Part shown: positions 1-6,052 of the stretch, piece after piece
Numbering within the stretch: the first letter of the stretch is position 1
Layout of the letters: each line of letters opens with the position of its first letter
Source of the DNA: CAZBZG01 sp964496245
GTDB taxonomy: Bacteria > Planctomycetota > SZUA-567
Direction: 5' to 3'
DNA: 11,350 nt
Assembly: GCA_964496245.1 (NCBI GenBank)
Contig: CAZBZG010000145.1
Span: forward strand, 1-11,350
Position numbers and translations under genes: made by a program
Notes under the pieces: model-generated
The model's database searches: none
What the model saw: only the letters and a program-made list of their open reading frames with translations
What the model was told of the DNA's origin: nothing

Positions 1-541
1 CGCGAATGCGCTCCGCCTCCGGCGTGGACAGGCTGCGAATGCCCAGCTGGAGGACCGCATCGGTCCGCTCCCGCATGCGGGCCATGACGCAGGCGTGGCT
101 GTAGGGGGATCCCTCGTAGGTCTCCCGCAAATCCGCATGCGCGTCGAACTGGATCACGCCGAGATCGTCGTACGACTCCGCCAGCGCCTGAAAGACGCCG
201 CTGCTGATGGAGTGTTCTCCCCCCAGGACCACGGGCCAGAGCCCCCGCGCGAGCAGGCGGGACGTCTCGTCCCGCGCAACAACGACGGCGTCCGCCGGGT
301 CGCGCGGCAGCGGCGGCTGGGGGAGCGTGACGATGCCCGCCTGACGCGGCTCGTAGCCGATGGCTTCGTCATGGAACTCGACCTGTGCGGATGCCTCCAG
401 GATGGCGCGCGGCCCCTCGGCCGTGCCCCGGCCGTAGGAGACCGTGCCTTCGTACCCGAACGGAAGGATGCCCACGCGCGCGCGCTCCGTCCCCGGACTG
501 TCGCACCCGAGAAACGGGGGGAGAAGGTCGTTGGCGGGCAT
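1..541 (-). CDS. speB: Agmatinase (ureohydrolase family), 3' end beyond window
   Basis: This gene encodes an agmatinase, which hydrolyses agmatine to putrescine and urea in the cytoplasm with a binuclear Mn centre. The first 180 residues are visible. They include the N-terminal GTVSYGRGTAEGPRAI segment (about 32-47), the metal-ligand motif GGEHSIS (H110) and FDAHADLRETYEGSPYSHA (D133, H135, D137). The C-terminal DxDxxDP metal motif lies beyond base 1, so the gene is partial only because of the window edge. The ATG at 541 fits the family N-terminus; a GAGG lies 9 nt before it. It starts 16 nt after the pdaD stop, so it is the last visible gene of the polyamine operon. Agmatinase rather than arginase is inferred from the adjacent arginine decarboxylase, which makes agmatine. 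The paralogous specificities (guanidinobutyrase, arginase) cannot be excluded from motifs alone. Confidence 0.9.
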   Translation of the reverse strand, partial: MPANDLLPPFLGCDSPGTERARVGILPFGYEGTVSYGRGTAEGPRAILEASAQVEFHDEAIGYEPRQAGIVTLPQPPLPRDPADAVVVARDETSRLLARGLWPVVLGGEHSISSGVFQALAESYDDLGVIQFDAHADLRETYEGSPYSHACVMARMRERTDAVLQLGIRSLSTPEAERIR

Positions 542-557
542 GCGGTATGGCCTCGAC

Positions 558-1100
558 TTACAGGAGAAACACGGCGGCGGCGAGCACGGTGGTCCACAGT
601 CCGTTCTTGTCGCCCTCGGCCGACTGCACCGTGTGCGACGTCCGGAAGATCTTGCCCGACGCCTGGTAGATCTGCTTGCGCTCGTTCCAGGCCGTCTCCA
701 CGTCGAACTCGATGCCGAGCGTTGTGGCAAGCATGCTCGCAGCCAGATCTTCGGCGTAGTCGCCGCTCTTCCGAGCCGTCTCCCCGTATGCGTGATGCTC
801 GGAGAGATAGCCGTAGCCGTTCTCGTCCGCCGGTTTGGCCACGCCGATGGCGGCCGACAGGAGGCGGTTCGGCTCGTTGCTGGCTTGGCGGGCCATGACG
901 CAGTAGGTGATCTGTCCGGGGCCCAGCTGCTTGAGCCCCTGCGTCCTCGAGATGCGCTTGCAGCCCGGGGGGAAGATGCTGGAGACCAGGACGAGATTGC
1001 ACTTCTCGATGCCTGCTTTGCGCAGCGCGAGCTCGAACGACGCCAGTTTGTCCCTGTGTACGCCCACACCTTTCGTGAAGAAGACCTTCCGCGGGGTCAT
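558..1100 (-). CDS. pdaD: Pyruvoyl-dependent arginine decarboxylase
   Basis: This enzyme decarboxylates arginine to agmatine using a self-generated pyruvoyl group instead of PLP. The protein has 180 residues, slightly longer than archaeal PvlArgDC (about 160-165). The self-cleavage site is visible as VSSIFPPG, with the Ser40-Ser41 pair; cleavage would leave pyruvoyl on the beta chain beginning at Ser41. The GYLSEHHAYGE stretch (E101) is the other conserved acidic region. I chose the ATG at 1100 because the family starts near xPxKVFFTKGVGxH, because GGGGGA lies just upstream, and because ATGA overlaps the stop of the preceding gene by 4 nt, a sign of translational coupling. The frame is open 18 codons further upstream, but that stretch lies inside the preceding gene. 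Its product feeds the downstream agmatinase. Confidence 0.93.
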   Translation of the reverse strand: MTPRKVFFTKGVGVHRDKLASFELALRKAGIEKCNLVLVSSIFPPGCKRISRTQGLKQLGPGQITYCVMARQASNEPNRLLSAAIGVAKPADENGYGYLSEHHAYGETARKSGDYAEDLAASMLATTLGIEFDVETAWNERKQIYQASGKIFRTSHTVQSAEGDKNGLWTTVLAAAVFLL

Positions 1101-2128
1101 GCCTGTTCCCCCTTCAGCAATGCGGCGAAGCGCCGAGCCCTTCGCTCCTTCCACATCCCGCCGTGATAGGCGTGGCTGGCCAGCAACGGGAACGCCACCG
1201 TGGCCTCACTGTAGACCATCTGCTCATAGACATCGTCCACCTTGCCCCATGAGTGGGCCTCTTTCAGCGTGGAACCGCTGAGCGCACCGTCGCGTTCATC
1301 AGCGACGGTGATCTGCACGGCATACTTGTGCATGGCCGCCTCCCGCCCCAGGATGTCCGCGGCCACGACCACGTCCTGGGCGAAATTCTTCGGCACGCCG
1401 CCGCCGATCATGAGCAGGCCCGTCTCGCCCGCCTCGACCTTGATCCTTGTCAGGTCGAGGAAATCCTTGGCCGAATCCAGCGTCACCTTCGGCGCATCGC
1501 CTCGCGCGTGCTGATGGCAGACCAGGCCAAAGCCGGCCGAGCAGTCGGAAAAAGCGGGGACGAAGATAGGCACATCCTGGCGGTAGCACTCCAGCACCAC
1601 GGACTCGGCATCCGGCCGTTCCCCGTCCAGGTACCGTCCCATCTCGTACAGGAACTCCTGCGAGGAGTAGGGACGGGGATCGAGCGCATCGGCGATCTTC
1701 GCGACCGTGCTATCGCAGTCCCGCAGTTCTTCCTCGTCGATAAAGGTATCGTAGATCCGGTCGATTCTCTTCTGACGCAACTCTTCGTCATCGACCAGGA
1801 CGGCGCCGCGATAGTGCTTGAAGCCCAGGCCTTCGAAGAAGTCCTGGTCCACGACGATCGCGCCGGTGGACACGATGGCGTCCACCATGGAGTGCCGCAC
1901 GAGGTCGCGCACCACCCTCTTCAGTCCGGCGCTGAAGAGGGAACCAGCCAGACACAGGACAATGGCGCACGATTCGTCTTTCAGCATGCGTTCGTAGATG
2001 CCGGCGGCGGTGGCGAGGTTCCGGGCCTGGAAAGCCATCCGGCCGTAGGCCGCGAGAATCGGCCGGGCATCGAACGCCGTGATGTCCACGTGCTCCACCG
2101 CGGTGGAGAGAAGGTCGCGCTTGTTGAT
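1097..2128 (-). CDS. Deoxyhypusine-synthase-family protein (probable homospermidine synthase-like)
   Basis: This is a member of the deoxyhypusine synthase family (PF01916), about 343 residues from the proposed start. Visible landmarks are HVDITAFDARPI and AYGRMAFQARNLA near the N-terminus, SGLKRV/STGAIVVDQD in the NAD-binding core, a glycine-rich GGGVPKNF, and the catalytic-lysine motif HSWGK (K about 296). Bacteria lack eIF5A, so hypusine formation is unlikely. Related enzymes transfer the aminobutyl group of spermidine or putrescine to another amine, and homospermidine synthesis from putrescine is the best guess given pdaD and speB in the same operon. The start is odd: AGGAGG at 2135-2140 is followed after 6 nt by ATC at 2128, where relatives have Met followed by a Lys-rich start. 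No ATG, GTG or TTG occurs in frame between the promoter and this codon. The next possible start, GTG at 2098, has no Shine-Dalgarno. Confidence 0.88.
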   Translation of the reverse strand: MNKRDLLSTAVEHVDITAFDARPILAAYGRMAFQARNLATAAGIYERMLKDESCAIVLCLAGSLFSAGLKRVVRDLVRHSMVDAIVSTGAIVVDQDFFEGLGFKHYRGAVLVDDEELRQKRIDRIYDTFIDEEELRDCDSTVAKIADALDPRPYSSQEFLYEMGRYLDGERPDAESVVLECYRQDVPIFVPAFSDCSAGFGLVCHQHARGDAPKVTLDSAKDFLDLTRIKVEAGETGLLMIGGGVPKNFAQDVVVAADILGREAAMHKYAVQITVADERDGALSGSTLKEAHSWGKVDDVYEQMVYSEATVAFPLLASHAYHGGMWKERRARRFAALLKGEQA

Positions 2129-2134
2129 GGTATT

Positions 2135-2140
2135 CCTCCT
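2135..2140 (-). promoter_or_regulatory. Strong Shine-Dalgarno that decides the start of the DHS-like gene
   Basis: AGGAGG on the minus strand, followed by the 6-nt spacer AATACC and then ATC. The site is a perfect match to the anti-Shine-Dalgarno at the usual distance. It points to codon 2128-2126 as the initiator even though that codon is not a standard start. Confidence 0.8.
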
Positions 2141-2222
2141 TTGTCTCGCCCCGGCGCGCCACTGTCCGGCCGCAGTCCCCCGCTTTTCGCAAACGGGCCG
2201 CCAGGGAACGTGATGTGCGCGA

Positions 2223-2251
2223 GTTGTATCCGAAGGCCCTCTCAACGTCAA
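2223..2251 (-). promoter_or_regulatory. Sigma70-type promoter of the polyamine operon
   Basis: TTGACG at 2251-2246, a 17-nt spacer, then TACAAC at 2228-2223, read on the minus strand. Matches to consensus are 5/6 and 4/6. Transcription would start near 2216, giving a leader of roughly 90 nt before the DHS-like gene. The promoter lies in the 172-nt gap after the DUF401 gene stop, so the polyamine operon can be expressed independently of that gene. Confidence 0.65.
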
Positions 2252-2300
2252 TACGGCTGCAACTGGTTCCTGTCGTTCGGACCGGACGTGTGGCCCGCCC

Positions 2301-3668
2301 CTACCATGGGACCAGCCACCCGACCAGGACATGCATGACGAGCCCGCCCGCGATCATGACCACGGCGGGCCCCAGCAACCCGTAGAGGCTCGCGAGCAGC
2401 CGCGTGCGGAAATGTTCGTTCGTCACGATCAGGCAGACGTGCACGGGCGAGAGCATCATGCCGCTGTGCCCGGCCGCGTAGGCGAGCACGGTCGTGGCCA
2501 GCAGCTCCCCGAGCGGCGCGTCCGCCGGGACCAGACTCAGCACGATGGGGAAACTCGCGCCCACGAAGCCGACGGCGAGCCCCGTGCTCACCCCGCTGAC
2601 AAACGGGATCAGGATGACGATGAGCAGCACCGGGATCTCCCAGGCGGCGAACTCGGTCTGCATGCGCTTGACCAGCAGCTCTCCGCCGGGCAACCGGGCG
2701 TCGATGAACGCCCCGAAGACCCGGACCAGCGCGACCAGGGCCACGAGCCGCAGGGTCCGCGGCGCGAACAGGATCTCTTTCCACCCGTCCAGGGAGAGCG
2801 GACGCTGCCGGTTCAGCACGAACATGGCGGCCGCGATGCCGAGCATCATGGGCACATACTTCTGCGGCCGAAGGAAGCCGATCTCCGCGTGCCGGAGCAC
2901 CACGAAGCCGAGTTCGAGCGCGGCCACGATGCCGATCACGACCAGGATCGGGGTGATCAACCGCAGCAGGGACTGCGCGGGCGGGCCGTCGCCCCGGTCG
3001 GCGTCCGTTCGCGCAGGCCGGCCGTTCGCCTCCACGGTCTCCGGCTCGATCCGTCGCAGCAGGAAGAACCAGCCGCCGAGCACGGCGAAGACGCTGAGCG
3101 GGAGTTCGAGGGCCACGAACTGCCAGATCTCGAGGCCCGTGAGATCGATGGCGAGCAGCACGCCGGGATAGATCGGCCACCAGTACTCCCAGATGTGGCG
3201 AAACCAGTAGTTGGTCCGCGTCTTGAGCGCGGGCTGGACCGTGCCGTCCGGATCGCAGCTCTCCACGAGCGGCGCGCTGAAGAGCGCCCCCCCCGGCATG
3301 GGCAGCCACCCGATCACGGCCGGCAGCACGGCCATGCTGTGGCGTCGCGTGATGCGCGCACGCACGGCAGCCACAAGATCCCGCATCACGTTGGTCGCCG
3401 CCATCTGGCTGCTCAGCCAGATCACCTGGAACACGATGACGAGCAGGAGGATCAGGTTGAGGCTCGCCAGGCGCGCAGCCGCAATTCCCACCAGCCCCGG
3501 CTGGGTCTCCGTGGGCAGCACGGAATGGCCGCACCAGAGGCCGAGCGCAACCGCGCCCACACCCATGGCGAGCATGAGGCGTTTGGTCAGGGAAGTGACG
3601 AGCACGATCAGCCCGAGGGAACCCAGCACTTTGATGACCACGGGCGCCTGCATCAGCGGTTCGATCAT
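2301..3668 (-). CDS. DUF401-type integral membrane permease
   Basis: This is a 455-residue polytopic membrane protein with roughly ten to twelve hydrophobic helices. It resembles the DUF401 family (PF04165), putative transporters of unknown substrate found in bacteria and archaea. Recognisable points are WLPMPGGALFSAPLV (121-135), a Trp-rich loop RHIWEYWWPIYPG (157-169), a charged cytoplasmic linker around 195-220 rich in Arg and Asp, and a C-terminal GHSGMMLSPVHVCLIVTNEHF (400-420). The ATG at 3668 is chosen because the hydrophobic part begins within the next residues and GGGAAG lies 7 nt upstream. The frame stays open far upstream (to 4112), but that part is low-complexity Arg-rich sequence antisense to the RluA gene and is not credible protein. 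It ends 172 nt before the polyamine operon. A role in polyamine or amino-acid transport is possible from position alone but is not shown. Confidence 0.8.
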   Translation of the reverse strand: MIEPLMQAPVVIKVLGSLGLIVLVTSLTKRLMLAMGVGAVALGLWCGHSVLPTETQPGLVGIAAARLASLNLILLLVIVFQVIWLSSQMAATNVMRDLVAAVRARITRRHSMAVLPAVIGWLPMPGGALFSAPLVESCDPDGTVQPALKTRTNYWFRHIWEYWWPIYPGVLLAIDLTGLEIWQFVALELPLSVFAVLGGWFFLLRRIEPETVEANGRPARTDADRGDGPPAQSLLRLITPILVVIGIVAALELGFVVLRHAEIGFLRPQKYVPMMLGIAAAMFVLNRQRPLSLDGWKEILFAPRTLRLVALVALVRVFGAFIDARLPGGELLVKRMQTEFAAWEIPVLLIVILIPFVSGVSTGLAVGFVGASFPIVLSLVPADAPLGELLATTVLAYAAGHSGMMLSPVHVCLIVTNEHFRTRLLASLYGLLGPAVVMIAGGLVMHVLVGWLVPW

Positions 3669-3699
3669 GACACGCTTCCCGCCAAACGGAAAGCCCGAC

Positions 3700-3728
3700 A
3701 GGGTAGCCGAAACAGCAGGGCAATGCAA
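3700..3728 (-). promoter_or_regulatory. Weak candidate promoter for the DUF401 gene
   Basis: TTGCAT at 3728-3723, a 17-nt spacer and TACCCT at 3705-3700 on the minus strand. Each hexamer matches consensus at only 3 of 6 positions. The spacing and the -10 TACCCT are the same as in the better candidate at 6889-6917, which is why it is listed. It would leave a leader of about 25 nt carrying the Shine-Dalgarno. Confidence 0.35.
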
Positions 3729-3783
3729 GGCGTAGGCGGAAGGGCCAGCGCGGGACAGACGCGACCGGATACGCGCCGCCGGC

Positions 3784-3812
3784 TTGACGTTTCGCGTGCT
3801 CGGCCGTAGGAT
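3784..3812 (+). promoter_or_regulatory. Promoter of the RluA-type gene, leaderless layout
   Basis: TTGACG at 3784-3789, a 17-nt spacer and TAGGAT at 3807-3812. The ATG of the gene begins only 9 nt after the last base of the -10, which is where transcription is expected to start. No Shine-Dalgarno precedes the ATG. The mRNA is therefore probably leaderless. Confidence 0.65.
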
Positions 3813-3820
3813 CGATCCGC

Positions 3821-4564
3821 ATGTCCGAACCGCTTCCGCCCGTCCTGCTCGAAGATGCCTGGCTCCTGGCCGTAGCCAAACCGGCCGGCTGGGAATCCGT
3901 TGTGCAGGACGCCACGAGCCCGAAGTGCCTGACCACGCTTCTGCGCGACGCGCGGGGCGAGTCCGAGCTCGAACCCGCCCACCGGCTCGACCGGGACACG
4001 ACCGGCGTCCAGCTCTTCGGCCGCGATCCAAAGACGACCAAGCGCCTCCACAGTCTCTTCCGTACGCGCCAGGTGCGAAAAGCCTACCTTGGTATCTGCT
4101 TCGGGATCCCACCGAATGCGCGCGGCACGATCCGTCGCCGCCTCTCGCGTTGGGGCGGCGGACGGCGAGCCGTCAAGGTGCTCAAGGGGCGGGGGGGCCT
4201 CGAAGCGGAGACGACCTACGAGCGTCTCACCCTGACCACGGGCACAGCGCCCGCCCTGCCGGCCAGCCTGCTCCTCTTCCGGCCGCTCCACGGCCGCACG
4301 CACCAGGTGCGCGTGCACGCCTCGGCCCTCGGCTACCCCATCCTCGGCGACGACCAGTACGGCGACCGGCCCGCCAACCGCCAGGTCAAGCAGGCGACCG
4401 GACTCCGCCGCCAGGCTCTGCACGCGTGGCGTCTCAGCCTTCTCCACCCAGAGACGGGAGACGCCGTCCGCATCGAAGCCCCGCCCCCAGCCGATCTGGA
4501 CGCCCTGTGCACCCACCTCTTCTCGGACTGGCCCGACGTGCTCGCGGCGGCCGCGTGGGAATAG
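3821..4564 (+). CDS. RluA-family pseudouridine synthase
   Basis: This enzyme isomerises uridine to pseudouridine in RNA (rRNA or tRNA). The 247-residue protein shows the family core: LAVAKPAGWES (16-26), the catalytic HRLDRDTTG motif (H54-G62, nucleophile Asp57), RKAYLGICFG (86-95), and the RNA-binding RPLHGRTHQVRVHAS (154-168) followed by GYPILGDDQYG. It lacks an N-terminal S4 domain, like the short members of the family (RluA, TruC) and unlike RluC and RluD, so the target site cannot be assigned. The ATG at 3821 has no ribosome-binding site but sits at the expected +1 of the promoter at 3784-3812. It diverges from the DUF401 gene and appears to be transcribed alone. Confidence 0.92.
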   Translation: MSEPLPPVLLEDAWLLAVAKPAGWESVVQDATSPKCLTTLLRDARGESELEPAHRLDRDTTGVQLFGRDPKTTKRLHSLFRTRQVRKAYLGICFGIPPNARGTIRRRLSRWGGGRRAVKVLKGRGGLEAETTYERLTLTTGTAPALPASLLLFRPLHGRTHQVRVHASALGYPILGDDQYGDRPANRQVKQATGLRRQALHAWRLSLLHPETGDAVRIEAPPPADLDALCTHLFSDWPDVLAAAAWE

Positions 4565-4641
4565 CCGCGGGTTCGGAGCTGCAGCAGGGCTACCGGGCAG
4601 ACCTTTCGCAACCGGATGATGGCGTGTTGATTGCATGCGTG

Positions 4642-4766
4642 GGGTGCCATGCCCACCCGCAAGGGTGGGCATGCCATCTTCCTGGTAGGGGGCAATGATT
4701 CGTGAGTCGTCGCGCTTCTGCAAAGGAGAGCGACCGCATGCCCACCCAAGGGTGGGCATGGCACCC
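4642..4766. repeat. REPIN-like inverted doublet of palindromes (125 bp)
   Basis: Two palindromes face each other. The left arm GGGTGCCATGCCCACCC (4642-4658) is the perfect 17-bp reverse complement of the right arm at 4750-4766. Each end is also a hairpin: an 11-bp stem at 4648-4673 with a GCAA loop, and the same 11-bp stem at 4737-4760 with only AA between. About 91 bp lie between the arms. Two REP palindromes in opposite orientation is the structure of REPINs, which are non-autonomous elements mobilised by RAYT (TnpA-REP) transposases encoded elsewhere. The alternative is a small MITE or a pair of unrelated hairpins. No target-site duplication is evident. Confidence 0.7.
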
Positions 4767-4805
4767 GACATCCGCCGGTTTCCCTGCCAGGGTCTCTACC
4801 GTCTC

Positions 4806-4832
4806 CGCATTTTCCGCATTTTTCGCATTTTT
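4806..4832. repeat. Three tandem 9-bp units (CGCATTTTY)
   Basis: CGCATTTTC followed by two copies of CGCATTTTT and a final partial CGC. The AT tracts are phased at 9 bp and stand out in a GC-rich region. The array lies 80 nt upstream of the small exported protein gene. It could be a slipping simple repeat or a binding site; nothing in the sequence settles which. Confidence 0.6.
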
Positions 4833-4912
4833 CGCGGAACTTCTCCGGCCCGGCCGCGTGGGACCTGTGACCGCGCGCAACGGCGCGTCCCCACGATGAG
4901 AAGGAGACTTTC

Positions 4913-5254
4913 ATGCGAACAGACGAAACCCTGCGCACCGCCCTGCTCGTACTGGTGGCGGTCCTGGTCGCCCTTGCCCTGCTCCGGCCGCACGCCGGAC
5001 AGGCGCTCGCGGACCGAGGATCTGCCGCCGGCGGCACGATCGCCGTAGCCTCGGGCGATCATCTCTTCCTGATCGACACCACGAACAAGCAAATCGCCCA
5101 GTACACAGCGGACAACGTGGGCTTCAACCTCATCGGCGCCCGCTACTACAAGTACGACATGGAGATCTACGACAAACGGGACAGCCGGCGCGCGAGCGTC
5201 ACAGACGCGCGCAAGCTGTCCGTGCGATCCCGCAAGGCGTACGAAGACGAGTAG
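4913..5254 (+). CDS. Small exported or membrane-anchored protein of unknown function
   Basis: The 113-residue protein begins with a short charged head and a hydrophobic stretch (about residues 9-24), then QALADR, which could be a signal peptidase I site after Ala33. If uncleaved, the segment would be a membrane anchor. The rest (41-81), TIAVASGDHLFLIDTTNKQIAQYTADNVGFNLIGARYY, reads like a single beta-propeller-type blade. The tail is rich in Lys, Arg and Asp. I do not recognise a named family. The start is well supported by AAGGAG 6 nt upstream of the ATG. It stands alone on the plus strand, facing the MetH-activation-like gene with 79 nt between the stops. Confidence 0.75.
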   Translation: MRTDETLRTALLVLVAVLVALALLRPHAGQALADRGSAAGGTIAVASGDHLFLIDTTNKQIAQYTADNVGFNLIGARYYKYDMEIYDKRDSRRASVTDARKLSVRSRKAYEDE

Positions 5255-5282
5255 AGGCCGGCGCACCCTCGCCGCGTGCCAG

Positions 5283-5313
5283 GGCCGGCTTGTCCGGCCG
5301 TAGGCGTGGCCGG
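5283..5313. terminator. Hairpin between convergent genes, possible bidirectional terminator
   Basis: GGCCGG (5283-5288), loop CTTGT, then CCGGCC (5294-5299) form a 6-bp all-GC stem. A third arm GGCCGG at 5308-5313 can pair with the same CCGGCC instead. It lies midway between the stops of two convergent genes. No T-tract follows on either strand, so it is a weak intrinsic terminator at best and may be a repeat. Confidence 0.4.
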
Positions 5314-5333
5314 CTGTTCGTCGAGCAAGGGGC

Positions 5334-6017
5334 TCAGTCGTGCTGGATCGAGCGCCACAGGGCCTCGTCGAACGGCGCGCGCCGTCCCTGGCAGACCTCC
5401 CGCCGGCAGACCTGGCAGGCATAGAAATCGGCCTCGGCGGGAAACCGCAGCCCGGAGACGCTCTTGTTGGGCACCATGAGATAGGACGGGGTGAGTGCCA
5501 CGCCGATCGCCCCGGTCACGTCGCCCACGAGACGGAACAGTTCGCGCTGCTGCTCGATGGGCCAGACGTCCACGTCTCCGGATCCCGGACTCATGGCCGA
5601 CGTCCTGCCCAGGCGGTAGCGACGTTTGAGCTCTTCATTCAGGGCCCGAAGCGCACACCCCAGCAGCGACTGCTTGATGGCGTCCCACCAGAATGCGGCC
5701 AGCAGGTCGCCTTCTTCCATCGGCACCTCGTGCACTTCGCGTCCGCACGTGGCCACATACGCGAAGGCCCGCTCGACCTGGTCGAGGTTGGCGCGCAGCA
5801 TACGGCTCGTGAACGTGACGCCGCCCAGGCGCACGGTCTCCTCGCCCCGCGCCTCCACGAACGCCTCCCGGAAGGCCACCTTGGGGCGTGCCACGGCGCG
5901 CGCCCGTTCCACCAAGGCCGCAAAGGCATCGGCATCCTCTGTCCCCGGCTCCACGTGCACCAGGGCCATGAGCGCATCGGCATCGAGTTCAAAGGTGAAG
6001 GTGTCGAGTGTACGCAC
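5334..6017 (-). CDS. Stand-alone MetH activation-domain-like protein
   Basis: The 227-residue protein resembles the C-terminal AdoMet-binding activation domain of cobalamin-dependent methionine synthase (PF02965), here without the cobalamin or folate modules. Such proteins are thought to help reductively reactivate corrinoid methyltransferases. Visible marks are YVATCGREVHE (about 90-100), AFWWDAIKQSLLGCALRALNEEL, MSPGSGDVDVWPIEQQRELFRLVGD, then IGVALTPSYLMVPNKSVSGLRFP, and a C-terminal cysteine cluster CQVCRREVCQGRRAP that could bind iron-sulfur or another metal. MetH has RxxxGY where this protein has MSPGS, as in the stand-alone subfamily. The start GTG at 6017 is chosen because GGAG lies 5 nt upstream and the TTG codons further up (6053 and 6050) overlap the promoter -10 or its start site. 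No methyltransferase partner is in the window. Confidence 0.78.
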   Translation of the reverse strand: MRTLDTFTFELDADALMALVHVEPGTEDADAFAALVERARAVARPKVAFREAFVEARGEETVRLGGVTFTSRMLRANLDQVERAFAYVATCGREVHEVPMEEGDLLAAFWWDAIKQSLLGCALRALNEELKRRYRLGRTSAMSPGSGDVDVWPIEQQRELFRLVGDVTGAIGVALTPSYLMVPNKSVSGLRFPAEADFYACQVCRREVCQGRRAPFDEALWRSIQHD

Positions 6018-6037
6018 AGAAACTCCAGGCCTCGGCC

Positions 6038-6051
6038 GTTGACGTGTCAAC
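6038..6051. promoter_or_regulatory. Inverted repeat over the predicted transcription start
   Basis: On the minus strand GTTGAC, two bases, GTCAAC: perfect 6-bp arms, beginning 2 nt after the -10 of the MetH-activation-like gene. A protein bound here would cover the transcription start, so it is a plausible repressor operator. No regulator gene is adjacent. Confidence 0.45.
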
Positions 6052-6052
6052 A

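Larger units (their letters stand above)
4565..4912. other. 348-base non-coding stretch with repeats
   Basis: This region holds no convincing gene. Bases 4565-4641 show nothing recognisable. Bases 4642-4766 form the inverted palindrome doublet, 4806-4832 the 9-bp tandem array, and 4890-4912 the leader and Shine-Dalgarno of the next gene. Open frames crossing it on either strand are low-complexity and run through the palindromes. I could not find a TTG-type promoter for the downstream gene here. Confidence 0.6.

Noticed and set aside
2141..2222. Riboswitch in the polyamine-operon leader
   Set aside because: Only a short imperfect stem (around CCCGTTT/AAAAGCGGG) is visible and no known riboswitch core was recognised.
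1253..2338. Open frame of 361 codons on the plus strand
   Set aside because: Antisense shadow of the deoxyhypusine-synthase-like gene, with no family resemblance.
2331..3809. Long open frame (492 codons) on the plus strand, His/Glu/Arg/Asp-rich
   Set aside because: It lies fully antisense to the DUF401 membrane gene. Its composition is the mirror of GC-rich codons for hydrophobic residues, with no domain and no ribosome-binding site.
3669..4112. N-terminal extension of the DUF401 protein by 148 residues
   Set aside because: The sequence is Arg-rich low complexity, overlaps the RluA gene on the other strand, and a Shine-Dalgarno plus the hydrophobic start fit ATG 3668.
4806..4832. CRISPR array or iterons of an origin
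   Set aside because: Only three 9-bp units without spacers, no cas or replication gene, and no DnaA boxes noticed.
6022..6050. Second promoter with TTGACA as -35 inside the inverted repeat
   Set aside because: At 17 nt it meets only TGGAGT, a poor -10 that overlaps the Shine-Dalgarno. The TTGACG/TAGGAT pair just upstream is far better.
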